In this document: positions 1 through 6,454 of the stretch, piece by piece
Layout: each line of letters begins with the position of its first letter
Position numbering within the stretch: position 1 is the stretch's first letter
Assembly (NCBI GenBank): GCA_027318915.1
Contig: DAHVOH010000123.1
Span: 1-7,149 of the forward strand
DNA from: Clostridiales bacterium
GTDB lineage: Bacteria > Bacillota_E > Sulfobacillia > Sulfobacillales > JAIMBI01
Reading direction: 5' to 3'
Length of the DNA: 7,149 nt
Program-made: the position numbers and the translations under genes
Notes under the pieces: model-generated
Told to the model about the DNA's origin: nothing
Databases searched by the model: none
The model's input: only the letters and a program-made list of their open reading frames with translations

Positions 1-144
1 GAGCTCCTTCGATGGCGCATCCCGACCGAAACCTGGGTTGCCGTGGACAAACGGCCCCTCGACGGCGCGTCCAGGGTCTGGGTCAGGGGTGACGTGGTTA
101 AGATGAGAAGCCGCTTGTCGACATACGACGACGATGACGAATAA
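1..144 (+). CDS. 3' end of an unrecognised gene upstream of cmr1
   Basis: An open frame enters from the left edge and runs 47 codons to a TAA at 142-144. The visible C-terminus is basic (the stretch RVWVRGDVVKMRSRLSTY) and closes with an acidic DDDDE tail. I do not recognise the family. There is no glycine-rich loop of the Cas6 or RAMP type, no HEPN Rx4-6H motif and no membrane segment in what is visible. The stop lies 6 nt before the first possible cmr1 start (ATG 151), so it is probably cotranscribed with the cmr genes and may encode a CRISPR accessory protein. That is inference from position only. The frame has no internal stop and codon use like the neighbours, which supports it being real. 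Confidence 0.55.
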   Translation, partial: ELLRWRIPTETWVAVDKRPLDGASRVWVRGDVVKMRSRLSTYDDDDE

Positions 145-150
145 AGCGAT

Positions 151-1257
151 ATGCCGGTCACTTTCGCCGCCGCACGACGGGATGGCAGGAATTATGAAAG
201 TAAGGCGCGAACTGCGTTTGTGACGGAACGGAGTTCGGCAAGGTGGACGGAGGCGGGGCGCACGGAAACCAAGAGCGGCATCATCAGATACAAGTGCAGC
301 TTGCGTCTGGTCACCCCGGCCATTGTGGCGGGATTCGACCAAACACGCGCGGAGTTGCGCTGGGCGGCCATTCGTGGCAACGTGCGCCGGTTCCATCGCC
401 TGATCGATCCGGGTATGGCTATGGAGTCAAGGATTTTCGGAGGTACAACCAAGGAGACGGGCCAAAGTTTGTGGCTCCTGCGATCACGGGAAGCCACTCT
501 CACCAGCGAGGATGCCTCAAAGCTCACGGGGCCCAAGTACTTCACGTGGCCCCTGAGTGAACGTGGCCACTTTCGTCCGCACGGGGACACAACACTGCCC
601 ATCACTTTTGACATCATCTTCAGACCCGAAGCGGAGGAGTCGGACCGGCGGCGCGTACGCGACGCGTTTCGGCTGTGGAGCCTCTGGGGTGGGCTCGGGG
701 CACGTACGCGCCGGGGTTTTGGATCGGTCAGCTTAGAGATGGTCGGACCGCCTGGCGAGCCGACCATCCCGGCCATGCCAGCCGACGTCGATGGGTGGCT
801 TGCGGCCGCGGCGGGCGAGCTGGGATCGCTCGCGACGCAGTATGGCATAACATGGCGCCACCGGTGGCTCATCGGGCCCCCGGTGCGAAGTTGGGAGGAC
901 GCGCTCCAGGGTGTCGCCGCCAGCATGGCCGCGTTTCGCGGGGACCGCAATCGGCCGGAGGATGGCACGGCACCCGAAACTGTTCGCTTTGGGTTGCCCG
1001 TTAAGCTGGGCATCGGCACGTTTACCGGTGAAAAACACGACCGCAGCGCATCGTCGGTGTGGATCCGGGTTATCCGGCTGGGTAACCGCTACTGCGCATC
1101 GGTTGTCTATATGCCGACGCCCTTTCTGCCGCCCGGAGAACGCGTGGGGGGGCCTAACAAGACGGTGTGGGACGTGCCCGCCGAGGACGCCCTGACAAAG
1201 TTTATGGACGAGCTCGCCACCCCGCGAGGTTGGCAGGAGGTGGTGGCCCATGGATGA
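151..1257 (+). CDS. cmr1: Cmr1, RAMP subunit of the type III-B complex
   Basis: Cmr1 is a tandem RAMP-fold subunit at the 3'-end side of the crRNA in the Cmr complex and helps capture target RNA. Residues about 50-85 read SLRLVTPAIVAGFD, then LRWAAIRGNVRRFHRLI, the usual first-RAMP start (strand, substrate loop, then the R-rich RGxxRxxxR helix). Residues 180-191 (GGLGARTRRGFG) are the RAMP glycine-rich loop. A second domain follows, with GLPVKLGIG near 281-289 and SVWIRVIRLGNRYCASVVYMPTPFLP at about 302-326. At 368 residues the length suits the family. The start is uncertain: ATG 151 has only a weak ribosome site but lies 6 nt after the upstream stop, and it gives about 45 residues without recognisable Cmr1 character. 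GTG 220 gives 345 residues and looks equally possible. The end overlaps cas10 by 8 nt (1250-1257). Confidence 0.93.
   Translation: MPVTFAAARRDGRNYESKARTAFVTERSSARWTEAGRTETKSGIIRYKCSLRLVTPAIVAGFDQTRAELRWAAIRGNVRRFHRLIDPGMAMESRIFGGTTKETGQSLWLLRSREATLTSEDASKLTGPKYFTWPLSERGHFRPHGDTTLPITFDIIFRPEAEESDRRRVRDAFRLWSLWGGLGARTRRGFGSVSLEMVGPPGEPTIPAMPADVDGWLAAAAGELGSLATQYGITWRHRWLIGPPVRSWEDALQGVAASMAAFRGDRNRPEDGTAPETVRFGLPVKLGIGTFTGEKHDRSASSVWIRVIRLGNRYCASVVYMPTPFLPPGERVGGPNKTVWDVPAEDALTKFMDELATPRGWQEVVAHG
194..223 (+). other. possible 9-codon leader ORF coupled to a GTG start of cmr1
   Basis: ATG at 194 follows a good ribosome binding site (GGCAGGA, 184-190). It opens a frame of nine codons (MKVRRELRL) ending in TGA at 221-223. 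That TGA overlaps an in-frame cmr1 GTG at 220-222 as GTGA, the same kind of junction as the ATGA overlaps later in the operon. It could therefore load ribosomes for cmr1 by termination-reinitiation. A nine-codon ORF can easily arise by chance, so this is only a candidate. Confidence 0.25.
1235..1240 (+). promoter_or_regulatory. ribosome binding site of cas10
   Basis: AGGAGG lies inside the end of cmr1, 9 nt before ATG 1250. It supports this start and gives the overlapping cas10 its own strong initiation site as well as coupling to cmr1. Confidence 0.75.
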
Positions 1258-3019
1258 AGCACGGTGGTTTCACTTCAGTGTGGGGCCGGTCCAATCGTGG
1301 GTAGCTCGGGCTCGGCGCACCGACGATCTCTGGAGCGGATCGTTTCTGCTGTCGTATCTGACCGCGCTGGCTGCCCGGGAAGTTCGGCGCCAGGGCGGGC
1401 GCATCTTGGTTCCGTCGGTCACCGATGGGGTGGGAACCCTGGTAGATCCCCTGCTGCAGGCATTGGAATCGGGCGCGACGGCCCCGCGCTTCGGCACCAT
1501 GCCCAATAGGTTGATGGCAGAGGTGGGTGGCGATTTTGACCCGCGGGCCGCCGTGGCCGCATTCCACAAAGGCTGGCATGAGATCGCCGCGGCCGTCGCG
1601 ACGCGCCTTGAGCGAGGCTTCACCCCTTCGGCACACGAGATATGGCAGCGCCAGGTGAGCGGCTTCTGGGAGGTCATGTGGGTTCTGGGCGATGTGGGCG
1701 ACCTGGAGGCGCTGGACCGGCGAAAGTTGTGGCGGACACACGTGCCATCCGCCGAGCCGGGCGACAAGTGCATGCTCATGCCCACGCTCCAGGAGCTGTC
1801 GGGGCGCATCCGCTCGCGGTCGCGCGGGGACGCCGAGGCGCAGGACGCGTTTTGGGTGGACATGCGGAAGATGGTCGGGCATCGCCTCGAGGATCGGGAG
1901 CGGCTAAGTGCTATCGCCCTGGTCAAGCGGATGTTTCCGGATGTGGCGAAAGAGGCGTGGGATGTGAATCCTCCCGACGCATTTCCCTCCACGCTGCTAT
2001 TGGCAGCCGTGCCGTGGCTCAAGACCCGGGTTGGCAGGGAGCACGACTGGCTGGTCGCCTATGGACAGGCGGTGCGCGGCTGCGTGGAGGCATCTGGACA
2101 CGCATATCGGTCATTCGGGTCTCTTGCCGATGTCCCCGCGGATCTTCAGGAAGTTTTGGCTTTGGACGCGGCCATCTTTCATCCGTCCACGTTCGAGGGA
2201 GATCGGGAGCACCCGAGTCTAAAAGCCCAGGGATGTCCGTGGTGGAAAGGCGGACGCAAGACGCCGTCCACGTACTACGCCGTGGTGGTCATGGACGGCG
2301 ATCACATGGGCCAGTGGCTGGAACGCCGTCAGGAGGAGATTTCGGCCGGGCTGCGGCGGTTTGGCGAAGCTCTCGAAGAGGTCGTCCGCCAACATGATGG
2401 CGTGCTGGTGTATGCGGGTGGCGATGACGTCTTGGCCCTGGCACCCGTAGATCAAGTGATCGACTTTTGCTTGGCGGTTGAGCAACTCTACGGTGAGGTG
2501 TTTGCGGAGGTGCGGGATGAACAGCTCGGCTCGCCCACGCTGTCGGCGGCCGTGGTCTTTGCCCACATGAAGGCGCCGCTGGGGGCGGTGCTGGCCGAGG
2601 CGCACCGCGTCCTGGACGCCGTGGCGAAAGAATCCTGCCGGCGGAATGCGGTGGCCATGGAGGTGTTTCGGAACGGGGGACCGGACGTGCAAACCGCGTG
2701 GGCGGGAGGCTGGCAGGCGCTGACCGCCCCGAATGGGTGGCGAGCTGTCTCCGAGAGCGTCGGGTCCCCTGCCATCGGCTCAACTTACCTGTACCGGGTG
2801 GCGCGCCTCGTCGACCGGTTGGGTCCGGTGATGGGCACGCTGGATGCCCAGGCGGTGCTCCGAGCGGAGATGGACCCCGTGCCCCGCGACGACTGTCCGA
2901 AGGATGCCCCCCGCGTGGCGGCCGTGAAGAGGTTGGCGGCGTTCGTCACGGCGGACTTGGACCAGGCGGTGCCGGGCCTCATGCTCGCTCGGTTCCTGAC
3001 GCGGGAGCAAGCCCGATGA
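1250..3019 (+). CDS. cas10: Cas10 (Cmr2), HD-less, GGDD-positive large subunit of type III-B
   Basis: Cas10 is the large subunit of the Cmr complex. When the complex binds target RNA, its palm domain makes cyclic oligoadenylate, which switches on CARF-domain effectors. The 589-residue protein opens directly with the Cmr2 signature (VGPVQSWVARARRTDDLWSGSFLLSYL, residues 11-37). Residues 348-357 (MDGDHMGQWL) are the conserved DGDxMG segment, and residues 388-393 (YAGGDD, with D392 and D393) are the intact catalytic GGDD. There is no room for an N-terminal HD nuclease. The only HD dipeptides (265-266, 382-383) lie in the wrong context, so ssDNA cleavage is not expected. The region that often carries CxxC zinc ligands in Cmr2 reads GDKCMLMPTLQELSG (171-185), with a single cysteine. 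It ends in an ATGA overlap with cmr3. Confidence 0.97.
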   Translation: MDEARWFHFSVGPVQSWVARARRTDDLWSGSFLLSYLTALAAREVRRQGGRILVPSVTDGVGTLVDPLLQALESGATAPRFGTMPNRLMAEVGGDFDPRAAVAAFHKGWHEIAAAVATRLERGFTPSAHEIWQRQVSGFWEVMWVLGDVGDLEALDRRKLWRTHVPSAEPGDKCMLMPTLQELSGRIRSRSRGDAEAQDAFWVDMRKMVGHRLEDRERLSAIALVKRMFPDVAKEAWDVNPPDAFPSTLLLAAVPWLKTRVGREHDWLVAYGQAVRGCVEASGHAYRSFGSLADVPADLQEVLALDAAIFHPSTFEGDREHPSLKAQGCPWWKGGRKTPSTYYAVVVMDGDHMGQWLERRQEEISAGLRRFGEALEEVVRQHDGVLVYAGGDDVLALAPVDQVIDFCLAVEQLYGEVFAEVRDEQLGSPTLSAAVVFAHMKAPLGAVLAEAHRVLDAVAKESCRRNAVAMEVFRNGGPDVQTAWAGGWQALTAPNGWRAVSESVGSPAIGSTYLYRVARLVDRLGPVMGTLDAQAVLRAEMDPVPRDDCPKDAPRVAAVKRLAAFVTADLDQAVPGLMLARFLTREQAR

Positions 3020-4089
3020 GCGCCGTGGTGTTCACGCTGGAAGCGGTGGATTCATGGTTCTTCCGGGACGGCACGCCGTTTGGGGACGGCATCATCGTGT
3101 CCACGGGCATCCGGAGCACGTTCCCGCCGCCGGTCCAAACGCTCCAGGGCGCCATCCGCACGGGTTTAGCCCTGGCCAACGGTTGGCCGATTGAGCGACC
3201 TCTCGAATGGCCCCACGACTTCGGAGCACCGGAAGGCACCGGGCTCGTACAGTTTGTGGGGCCCTTTGTGGTGGCAGCAAGCGGAGAGCCCCTGTGGCCC
3301 CTTCCGCGGATCGTCTGGCAGGACGTCTTGGGGGGGCGGACGCGCCTCATGCTGTCATCTCCACACACCACCGACTTGGGGGTTCGGCGCCTGCCCCGCA
3401 TGCGGCGGGGCGAACGACTGGCCGGCGGCTGGGTCACGACGGACGAGCTCTACCGTCTGCTGGCGGACCCGCGGGCCGTGCCGGACCGCATTTTCTCAGC
3501 TGATGCCTTGCACTGCGCGGAACTTCATGTCGGGATTCAGCGGCAGGACCGGCGCGTGAAGGACGGGGGCCTCTATGTGGTACACCACGCGCGCCCGCTC
3601 CCCGGGGTGCGGGTGGGCCTGGTGATGCGGGACTGCCCCGCGGACGTGGCGGTGCCCGACCGCATGATCGTGCGGTTGGGCGGCGAAGGGCGGGCGGCGG
3701 CCGTGGCCGCCACGCACCCGAGCGCGGACCCTTGGCCCGCACGGCCAGAGTTGGTGCCTTCCGAGGGCGTGGTCCGCTACTTCATAAGCCTGCTGACCGA
3801 CGCCGGCGTGCCGAGCGACAGCCAGTTGGCTGTGGAGGGTCCGGCGGCGGCGCCGGGTCGCGTCGTGTCTGCCAGCATCGGTGCGAGCGGCCGTGTCGGC
3901 GGATATGACCTCCAAGCCCGCGCGCCTCGGCCGCTGCGGGCCACGCTGCCGGCCGGGACCACCTGGTTTATGGAAGCAGATGCGGACAAGCTGCCTACGG
4001 CGCAGGCCCTGCATGCGACCAGTGCGGTGGGACGGCAAGAGCTCGGAGAGGGGTGGATGGTGGTGGGACGATGGGAGGAGGAACCATGA
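3016..4089 (+). CDS. cmr3: Cmr3, crRNA 5'-tag-binding RAMP subunit
   Basis: Cmr3 binds the 8-nt crRNA 5' tag and docks to Cas10 at the base of the complex (family knowledge). The start is ATG 3016, which overlaps the cas10 stop as ATGA. It has GGGAG 8 nt upstream, and the protein then begins MSAVVFTLEAVDSWFFRDGTPF, the usual Cmr3 N-terminus; the frame is open further upstream but that stretch shadows cas10. Other family marks in the 357 residues are FPPPVQTLQGAIR (36-48), a strand region HVGIQRQDRRVKDGGLY (171-187) that matches the usual Cmr3 layout, SGRVGGYDLQ (291-300), and a C-terminal glycine-rich segment SAVGRQELGEGWMVVG (336-351). The gene overlaps cmr4 as ATGA. I see no truncation. Confidence 0.95.
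   Translation: MSAVVFTLEAVDSWFFRDGTPFGDGIIVSTGIRSTFPPPVQTLQGAIRTGLALANGWPIERPLEWPHDFGAPEGTGLVQFVGPFVVAASGEPLWPLPRIVWQDVLGGRTRLMLSSPHTTDLGVRRLPRMRRGERLAGGWVTTDELYRLLADPRAVPDRIFSADALHCAELHVGIQRQDRRVKDGGLYVVHHARPLPGVRVGLVMRDCPADVAVPDRMIVRLGGEGRAAAVAATHPSADPWPARPELVPSEGVVRYFISLLTDAGVPSDSQLAVEGPAAAPGRVVSASIGASGRVGGYDLQARAPRPLRATLPAGTTWFMEADADKLPTAQALHATSAVGRQELGEGWMVVGRWEEEP
4073..4083 (+). promoter_or_regulatory. ribosome binding site fixing the cmr4 start
   Basis: The purine run GGGAGGAGGAA lies just before ATG 4086, with its GGAGG cores 4 to 7 nt away. It selects ATG 4086 over the in-frame GTG at 4053, which has no comparable site and would add a Gly-rich stretch antecedent to the conserved N-terminus. 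Confidence 0.8.
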
Positions 4090-4979
4090 CGGGAGCGACG
4101 GGACGTCTGGGAACCGTGGGGGAAATGTGGGGATTATTGGCCGACGCACCGATGCACTATGGCGCCGGTCAATCGCTCGGAGTCGTGGATCTCCCTGTCG
4201 CGCGCGAGGCGACCACCGGGTATCCGGTGGTGTTTGGCAGCGGTGTGAAGGGATCCTTGCGAGAGATGGCAGAAAGAACCGAAGCGATCGAGCCGTCGGA
4301 GAAAGACCAGGTAAAGGAACGGGTAATACAGCTTTTCGGAGAGGCCAGCAGCGCGGGGTGGGTGATGGTCTCCGATGCCCGGCTGCTGCTCCTGCCGATT
4401 CGGGGGTTGGAGCGCCACTACTGGTGGGTTACGTGCCCCGCTCTGCTGGAGCGATGGAATCGGGACCGGGCGCTGCTGGGCCTCCCCGCCGCGTCACACC
4501 CGTTGCCAGTCGTCCCGACGGGCCACCTGCTCAACGCGGAGCTGGCTGGACCGGTGTTCGTTGAGGAGCTGCACTTTGCCGGTGAGCTATGGCCCGACCT
4601 GGAGGGATGGGCTACGGACCTCGCCCGCTTGGTGGGTCACGAGGCAGCAGCCTCCCGTCTGGTCCACCAACTGGCCGTCGTGGCCGACGATGATATGCGG
4701 TACCTGGTTCGCCATGCGCTTCCGGTCACCGCGCACAACACCCTGAACGAGAACAAAACGTCCGCCAACCTGTGGTACGAGGAAACGGTCCCCGCCGACG
4801 CACTGTTGTACGCGATGCTCATGCTTCCCACGGACGGGCGGAACAGTGAGCGTATCGAGGCGTTCCGGTGGCTGACCCGTTTGGTGGATAATCGGCCCTA
4901 CGTAAGGTTCGGCGCGCACGAAACCCTGGGCCATGGCTGGTGTCGCATTCAGCGCTGGGAGGTGCCTGATGGCGACTGA
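4086..4979 (+). CDS. cmr4: Cmr4, backbone RAMP subunit and target-RNA nuclease
   Basis: Cmr4 (Cas7 family) forms the helical backbone along the crRNA and cuts bound target RNA at 6-nt intervals. The 297-residue protein shows HYGAGQSLGVVDLPVARE at residues 24-41. D35 aligns with the catalytic aspartate of Pyrococcus furiosus Cmr4 (D26, in the same GVVDxPIxRE motif), so target cleavage should be intact. Next come GYPVVFGSGVKGSLRE (45-60), SDARLLLLPIRGL (96-108), YEETVPADALLYAML (231-245) and the C-terminal glycine-rich segment FGAHETLGHGW (275-285), all in the expected order. The start is set by a strong purine-rich ribosome site at 4073-4083. It overlaps cmr3 by 4 nt and cmr5 by 11 nt. Confidence 0.97.
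   Translation: MTGATGRLGTVGEMWGLLADAPMHYGAGQSLGVVDLPVAREATTGYPVVFGSGVKGSLREMAERTEAIEPSEKDQVKERVIQLFGEASSAGWVMVSDARLLLLPIRGLERHYWWVTCPALLERWNRDRALLGLPAASHPLPVVPTGHLLNAELAGPVFVEELHFAGELWPDLEGWATDLARLVGHEAAASRLVHQLAVVADDDMRYLVRHALPVTAHNTLNENKTSANLWYEETVPADALLYAMLMLPTDGRNSERIEAFRWLTRLVDNRPYVRFGAHETLGHGWCRIQRWEVPDGD
4957..4962 (+). promoter_or_regulatory. ribosome binding site fixing the cmr5 start
   Basis: GGGAGG lies 6 nt before ATG 4969, inside the end of cmr4. It favours that start over the in-frame GTG at 4933, which would add twelve residues that shadow the cmr4 reading frame. Confidence 0.75.
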
Positions 4980-5355
4980 CCGCGGTCCCTTGATGGTCCA
5001 GCACCGAGCCGGTCATGCGCTGAAGGTGGTTGGCCGGGCTCTCGTCTCGCAGGACCCCGTGGCGTATCGTCGGCATGCGCGGCATCTCGGCCCAGCAATC
5101 CTCATGAACGGGCTGGGACAAGCCTTGGCCACGGCCGCCGCGAACAAGGACAGCAAGCAGCTGTACGAAGACCTGCGCGAGTGGCTCTGTGACGCGTGCC
5201 CGTGGACGCGTTACCGAGGGGCTCGGGACCTGATCACGGCCATTGCCCAGGGAGACCGCAGCGCCTACATGTGGGCGACGGAAGAAAGCCTGGCGTGGCT
5301 GGAGTGGGTGAAGAAGCTCGCCGTGGCGCGCATCGCGGCGGAGGAACGCCAATGA
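4969..5355 (+). CDS. cmr5: Cmr5, small helical subunit of type III-B
   Basis: Cmr5 is the small alpha-helical subunit that stacks along the inner filament of the Cmr complex, opposite Cmr4, and stabilises the guide-target duplex. The 128-residue protein is predicted mostly helical and shows the family's two recognisable segments: GPAILMNGLGQALA at 41-54, and TEESLAWLEWVKKLAVARI at 104-122. Length and position between cmr4 and cmr6 are typical. Its first 11 nt overlap the end of cmr4, and it ends with an ATGA overlap into cmr6, so it is probably translated by coupling in fixed ratio with its neighbours. Confidence 0.95.
   Translation: MATDRGPLMVQHRAGHALKVVGRALVSQDPVAYRRHARHLGPAILMNGLGQALATAAANKDSKQLYEDLREWLCDACPWTRYRGARDLITAIAQGDRSAYMWATEESLAWLEWVKKLAVARIAAEERQ
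5340..5344 (+). promoter_or_regulatory. ribosome binding site of cmr6
   Basis: GGAGG ends 7 nt before ATG 5352, within the end of cmr5. It supports ATG 5352 as the cmr6 start rather than the longer open frame reaching back to 5196, which shadows cmr5. Confidence 0.75.
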
Positions 5356-6419
5356 CAAGCCAACAAAAAGACGTGTTCCGCCGGCCCCTGCCCGCTCCGG
5401 CCCCCGCCAAGAACGCGGCCGTGGCCAATCGAGGTTTGTGGTACGAGAAGTACCTCGACCGCTGGGACAAGAGCACGTGGGAACTCCGCCCCGAAGGGAA
5501 GAAGACCTGGATCGAGACCACAGCCGGAGCGGCTGGCCAACAAAACCTCCTTGATGAATATGCCGTCCGTCAGGAACAACTGGTCATCGCGCTGGGGGGA
5601 TGTGTTCGCCGCTTTCGTACGGAAAGCCCCTTGCTGGTGGGGGCGGGTACCCCCCATCCGATGGAAGTTGGGATGACGTGGCACCATGGGCTGGGCATCC
5701 CCTACATACCCGCGTCCAGTTTGAAGGGCATGGTGCGGGCGTGGGCGAAGCGATGGATTCAGGATCCGGAGGTCGACCGGATTTTAGGAGAGAAAGGGGG
5801 CGTGGGTACCGTCGCGGTATGGGATGCGATTCCGGTGCGGCCCGTCATGTTGAGGGGCGACGTGCTGACGCCCCACTATCCCGATTTCTATCGCAGCAAG
5901 GATGCAACCTCAGAACCCCACGACTGGGAATCGCCTCTTCCCATTATGTACATGTCCGTCGCACCCCCGGCGACGTTCCAAATCGCCTTGTCCCCTGGAC
6001 CACGTTGCCAGACGGGAGACGTGGATCGGGTGGCCGCGTGGATAGGCGAAGCCTTGGAAGTTACGGGCGTAGGTGCCAAAACTTCGACCGGTTACGGCCG
6101 ATTGACCGGCCTGGCAGAGTGGACGCATCCTCCCGAGGAAAAACCCGACCGCAGCCTCTCGCCCCTGGAGGCGGAAATGAACGACGAGGGATACTTTGCG
6201 GAGTCTGACCTGTTCATGCAGGCGCTGACCAACAAGTGGATCAACCGGGTTAAGGATCCCGAAGACCCTGAGCGCACGGACATCGCGCGCCTGCTGATGA
6301 GTTGGTACAAGAGCCACCGTCCTCAGGACTGGGACAAACCCAAGGGAAAGAACGTGGAAAAGGTGACGGCCATCACCGCCGCACTGAACAAGGACGCAGG
6401 CAGTTATCGTCCTTCATAG
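5352..6419 (+). CDS. cmr6: Cmr6, head RAMP subunit of type III-B, with a long C-terminal region
   Basis: Cmr6 is a single-RAMP subunit near the crRNA 3' end, next to Cmr1. Family marks in the 355 residues are HPMEVGMTWHHGLGIPYIPASS followed by LKGMVRAWAKRW (102-135), a DAIPVRP...DVLTPHYPDFY segment (158-180) and the glycine-rich loop GVGAKTSTGYGR (239-250). The first 28 residues are Pro/Ala-rich and probably flexible. About 100 residues follow the glycine-rich loop, including SDLFMQALTNKWINRVKD and IARLLMSWYKSHRPQDWDKP, which look helical and charged. Some bacterial Cmr6 proteins are this long; the role of this part is not known to me. The start is ATG 5352 in an ATGA overlap with cmr5. The TAG stop (6417-6419) touches the first CRISPR repeat. 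Confidence 0.97.
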   Translation: MTSQQKDVFRRPLPAPAPAKNAAVANRGLWYEKYLDRWDKSTWELRPEGKKTWIETTAGAAGQQNLLDEYAVRQEQLVIALGGCVRRFRTESPLLVGAGTPHPMEVGMTWHHGLGIPYIPASSLKGMVRAWAKRWIQDPEVDRILGEKGGVGTVAVWDAIPVRPVMLRGDVLTPHYPDFYRSKDATSEPHDWESPLPIMYMSVAPPATFQIALSPGPRCQTGDVDRVAAWIGEALEVTGVGAKTSTGYGRLTGLAEWTHPPEEKPDRSLSPLEAEMNDEGYFAESDLFMQALTNKWINRVKDPEDPERTDIARLLMSWYKSHRPQDWDKPKGKNVEKVTAITAALNKDAGSYRPS

Positions 6420-6454
6420 CCTGAATGTGTCCGCAGTCATAAGGCCGCGGAAAC
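6419..6454 (-). repeat. degenerate terminal CRISPR repeat touching the cmr6 stop codon
   Basis: It differs from the consensus at repeat positions 3, 5, 10, 11, 12, 17 and 19 (+ strand numbering), all in the left half. The 17 nt on the right (positions 20-36) are identical. In the - strand reading this is decay of the 3' half, the normal pattern for the last repeat of an array. Its first base is the last base of the cmr6 TAG, so there is no spacer DNA between operon and array. Confidence 0.85.

Noticed and set aside
1..144. Left-edge gene as Cas6
   Set aside because: Cas6 proteins end in a glycine-rich loop region; the visible C-terminus has none and ends in an acidic run.
194..300. Programmed frameshift joining the 194 ORF to cmr1
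   Set aside because: There is no slippery heptamer before the TGA at 221-223. The GTGA overlap offers simpler coupling.
192..2022. Long - strand open frames opposite cmr1 and cas10 (192-1019, 1202-1882, 1270-2022)
   Set aside because: They are typical GC-rich antisense frames, with Arg, Pro and Ser-rich low-complexity translations and no recognisable domain, and they lie opposite genes with clear family motifs.
2042..2399. HD dipeptides in Cas10 as a possible HD nuclease (residues 265-266 and 382-383)
   Set aside because: Neither sits in an N-terminal helical HD-domain context. The second lies within the palm just before GGDD, so they are incidental.
2698..3015. In-frame upstream extension of cmr3
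   Set aside because: The extension lies in the shadow of the cas10 C-terminal region. Cmr3 homology begins exactly at ATG 3016, which has a ribosome site and an ATGA junction.
3434..4149. - strand open frames opposite cmr3 (3434-3742, 3496-4149)
   Set aside because: The translations are compositionally biased with no domain signal. cmr3 on the + strand explains the region.
6434..6454. First repeat hairpin as a rho-independent terminator of the cmr operon
   Set aside because: The stem is followed by AAACTAACG rather than a T-run, and the same palindrome recurs in every repeat.
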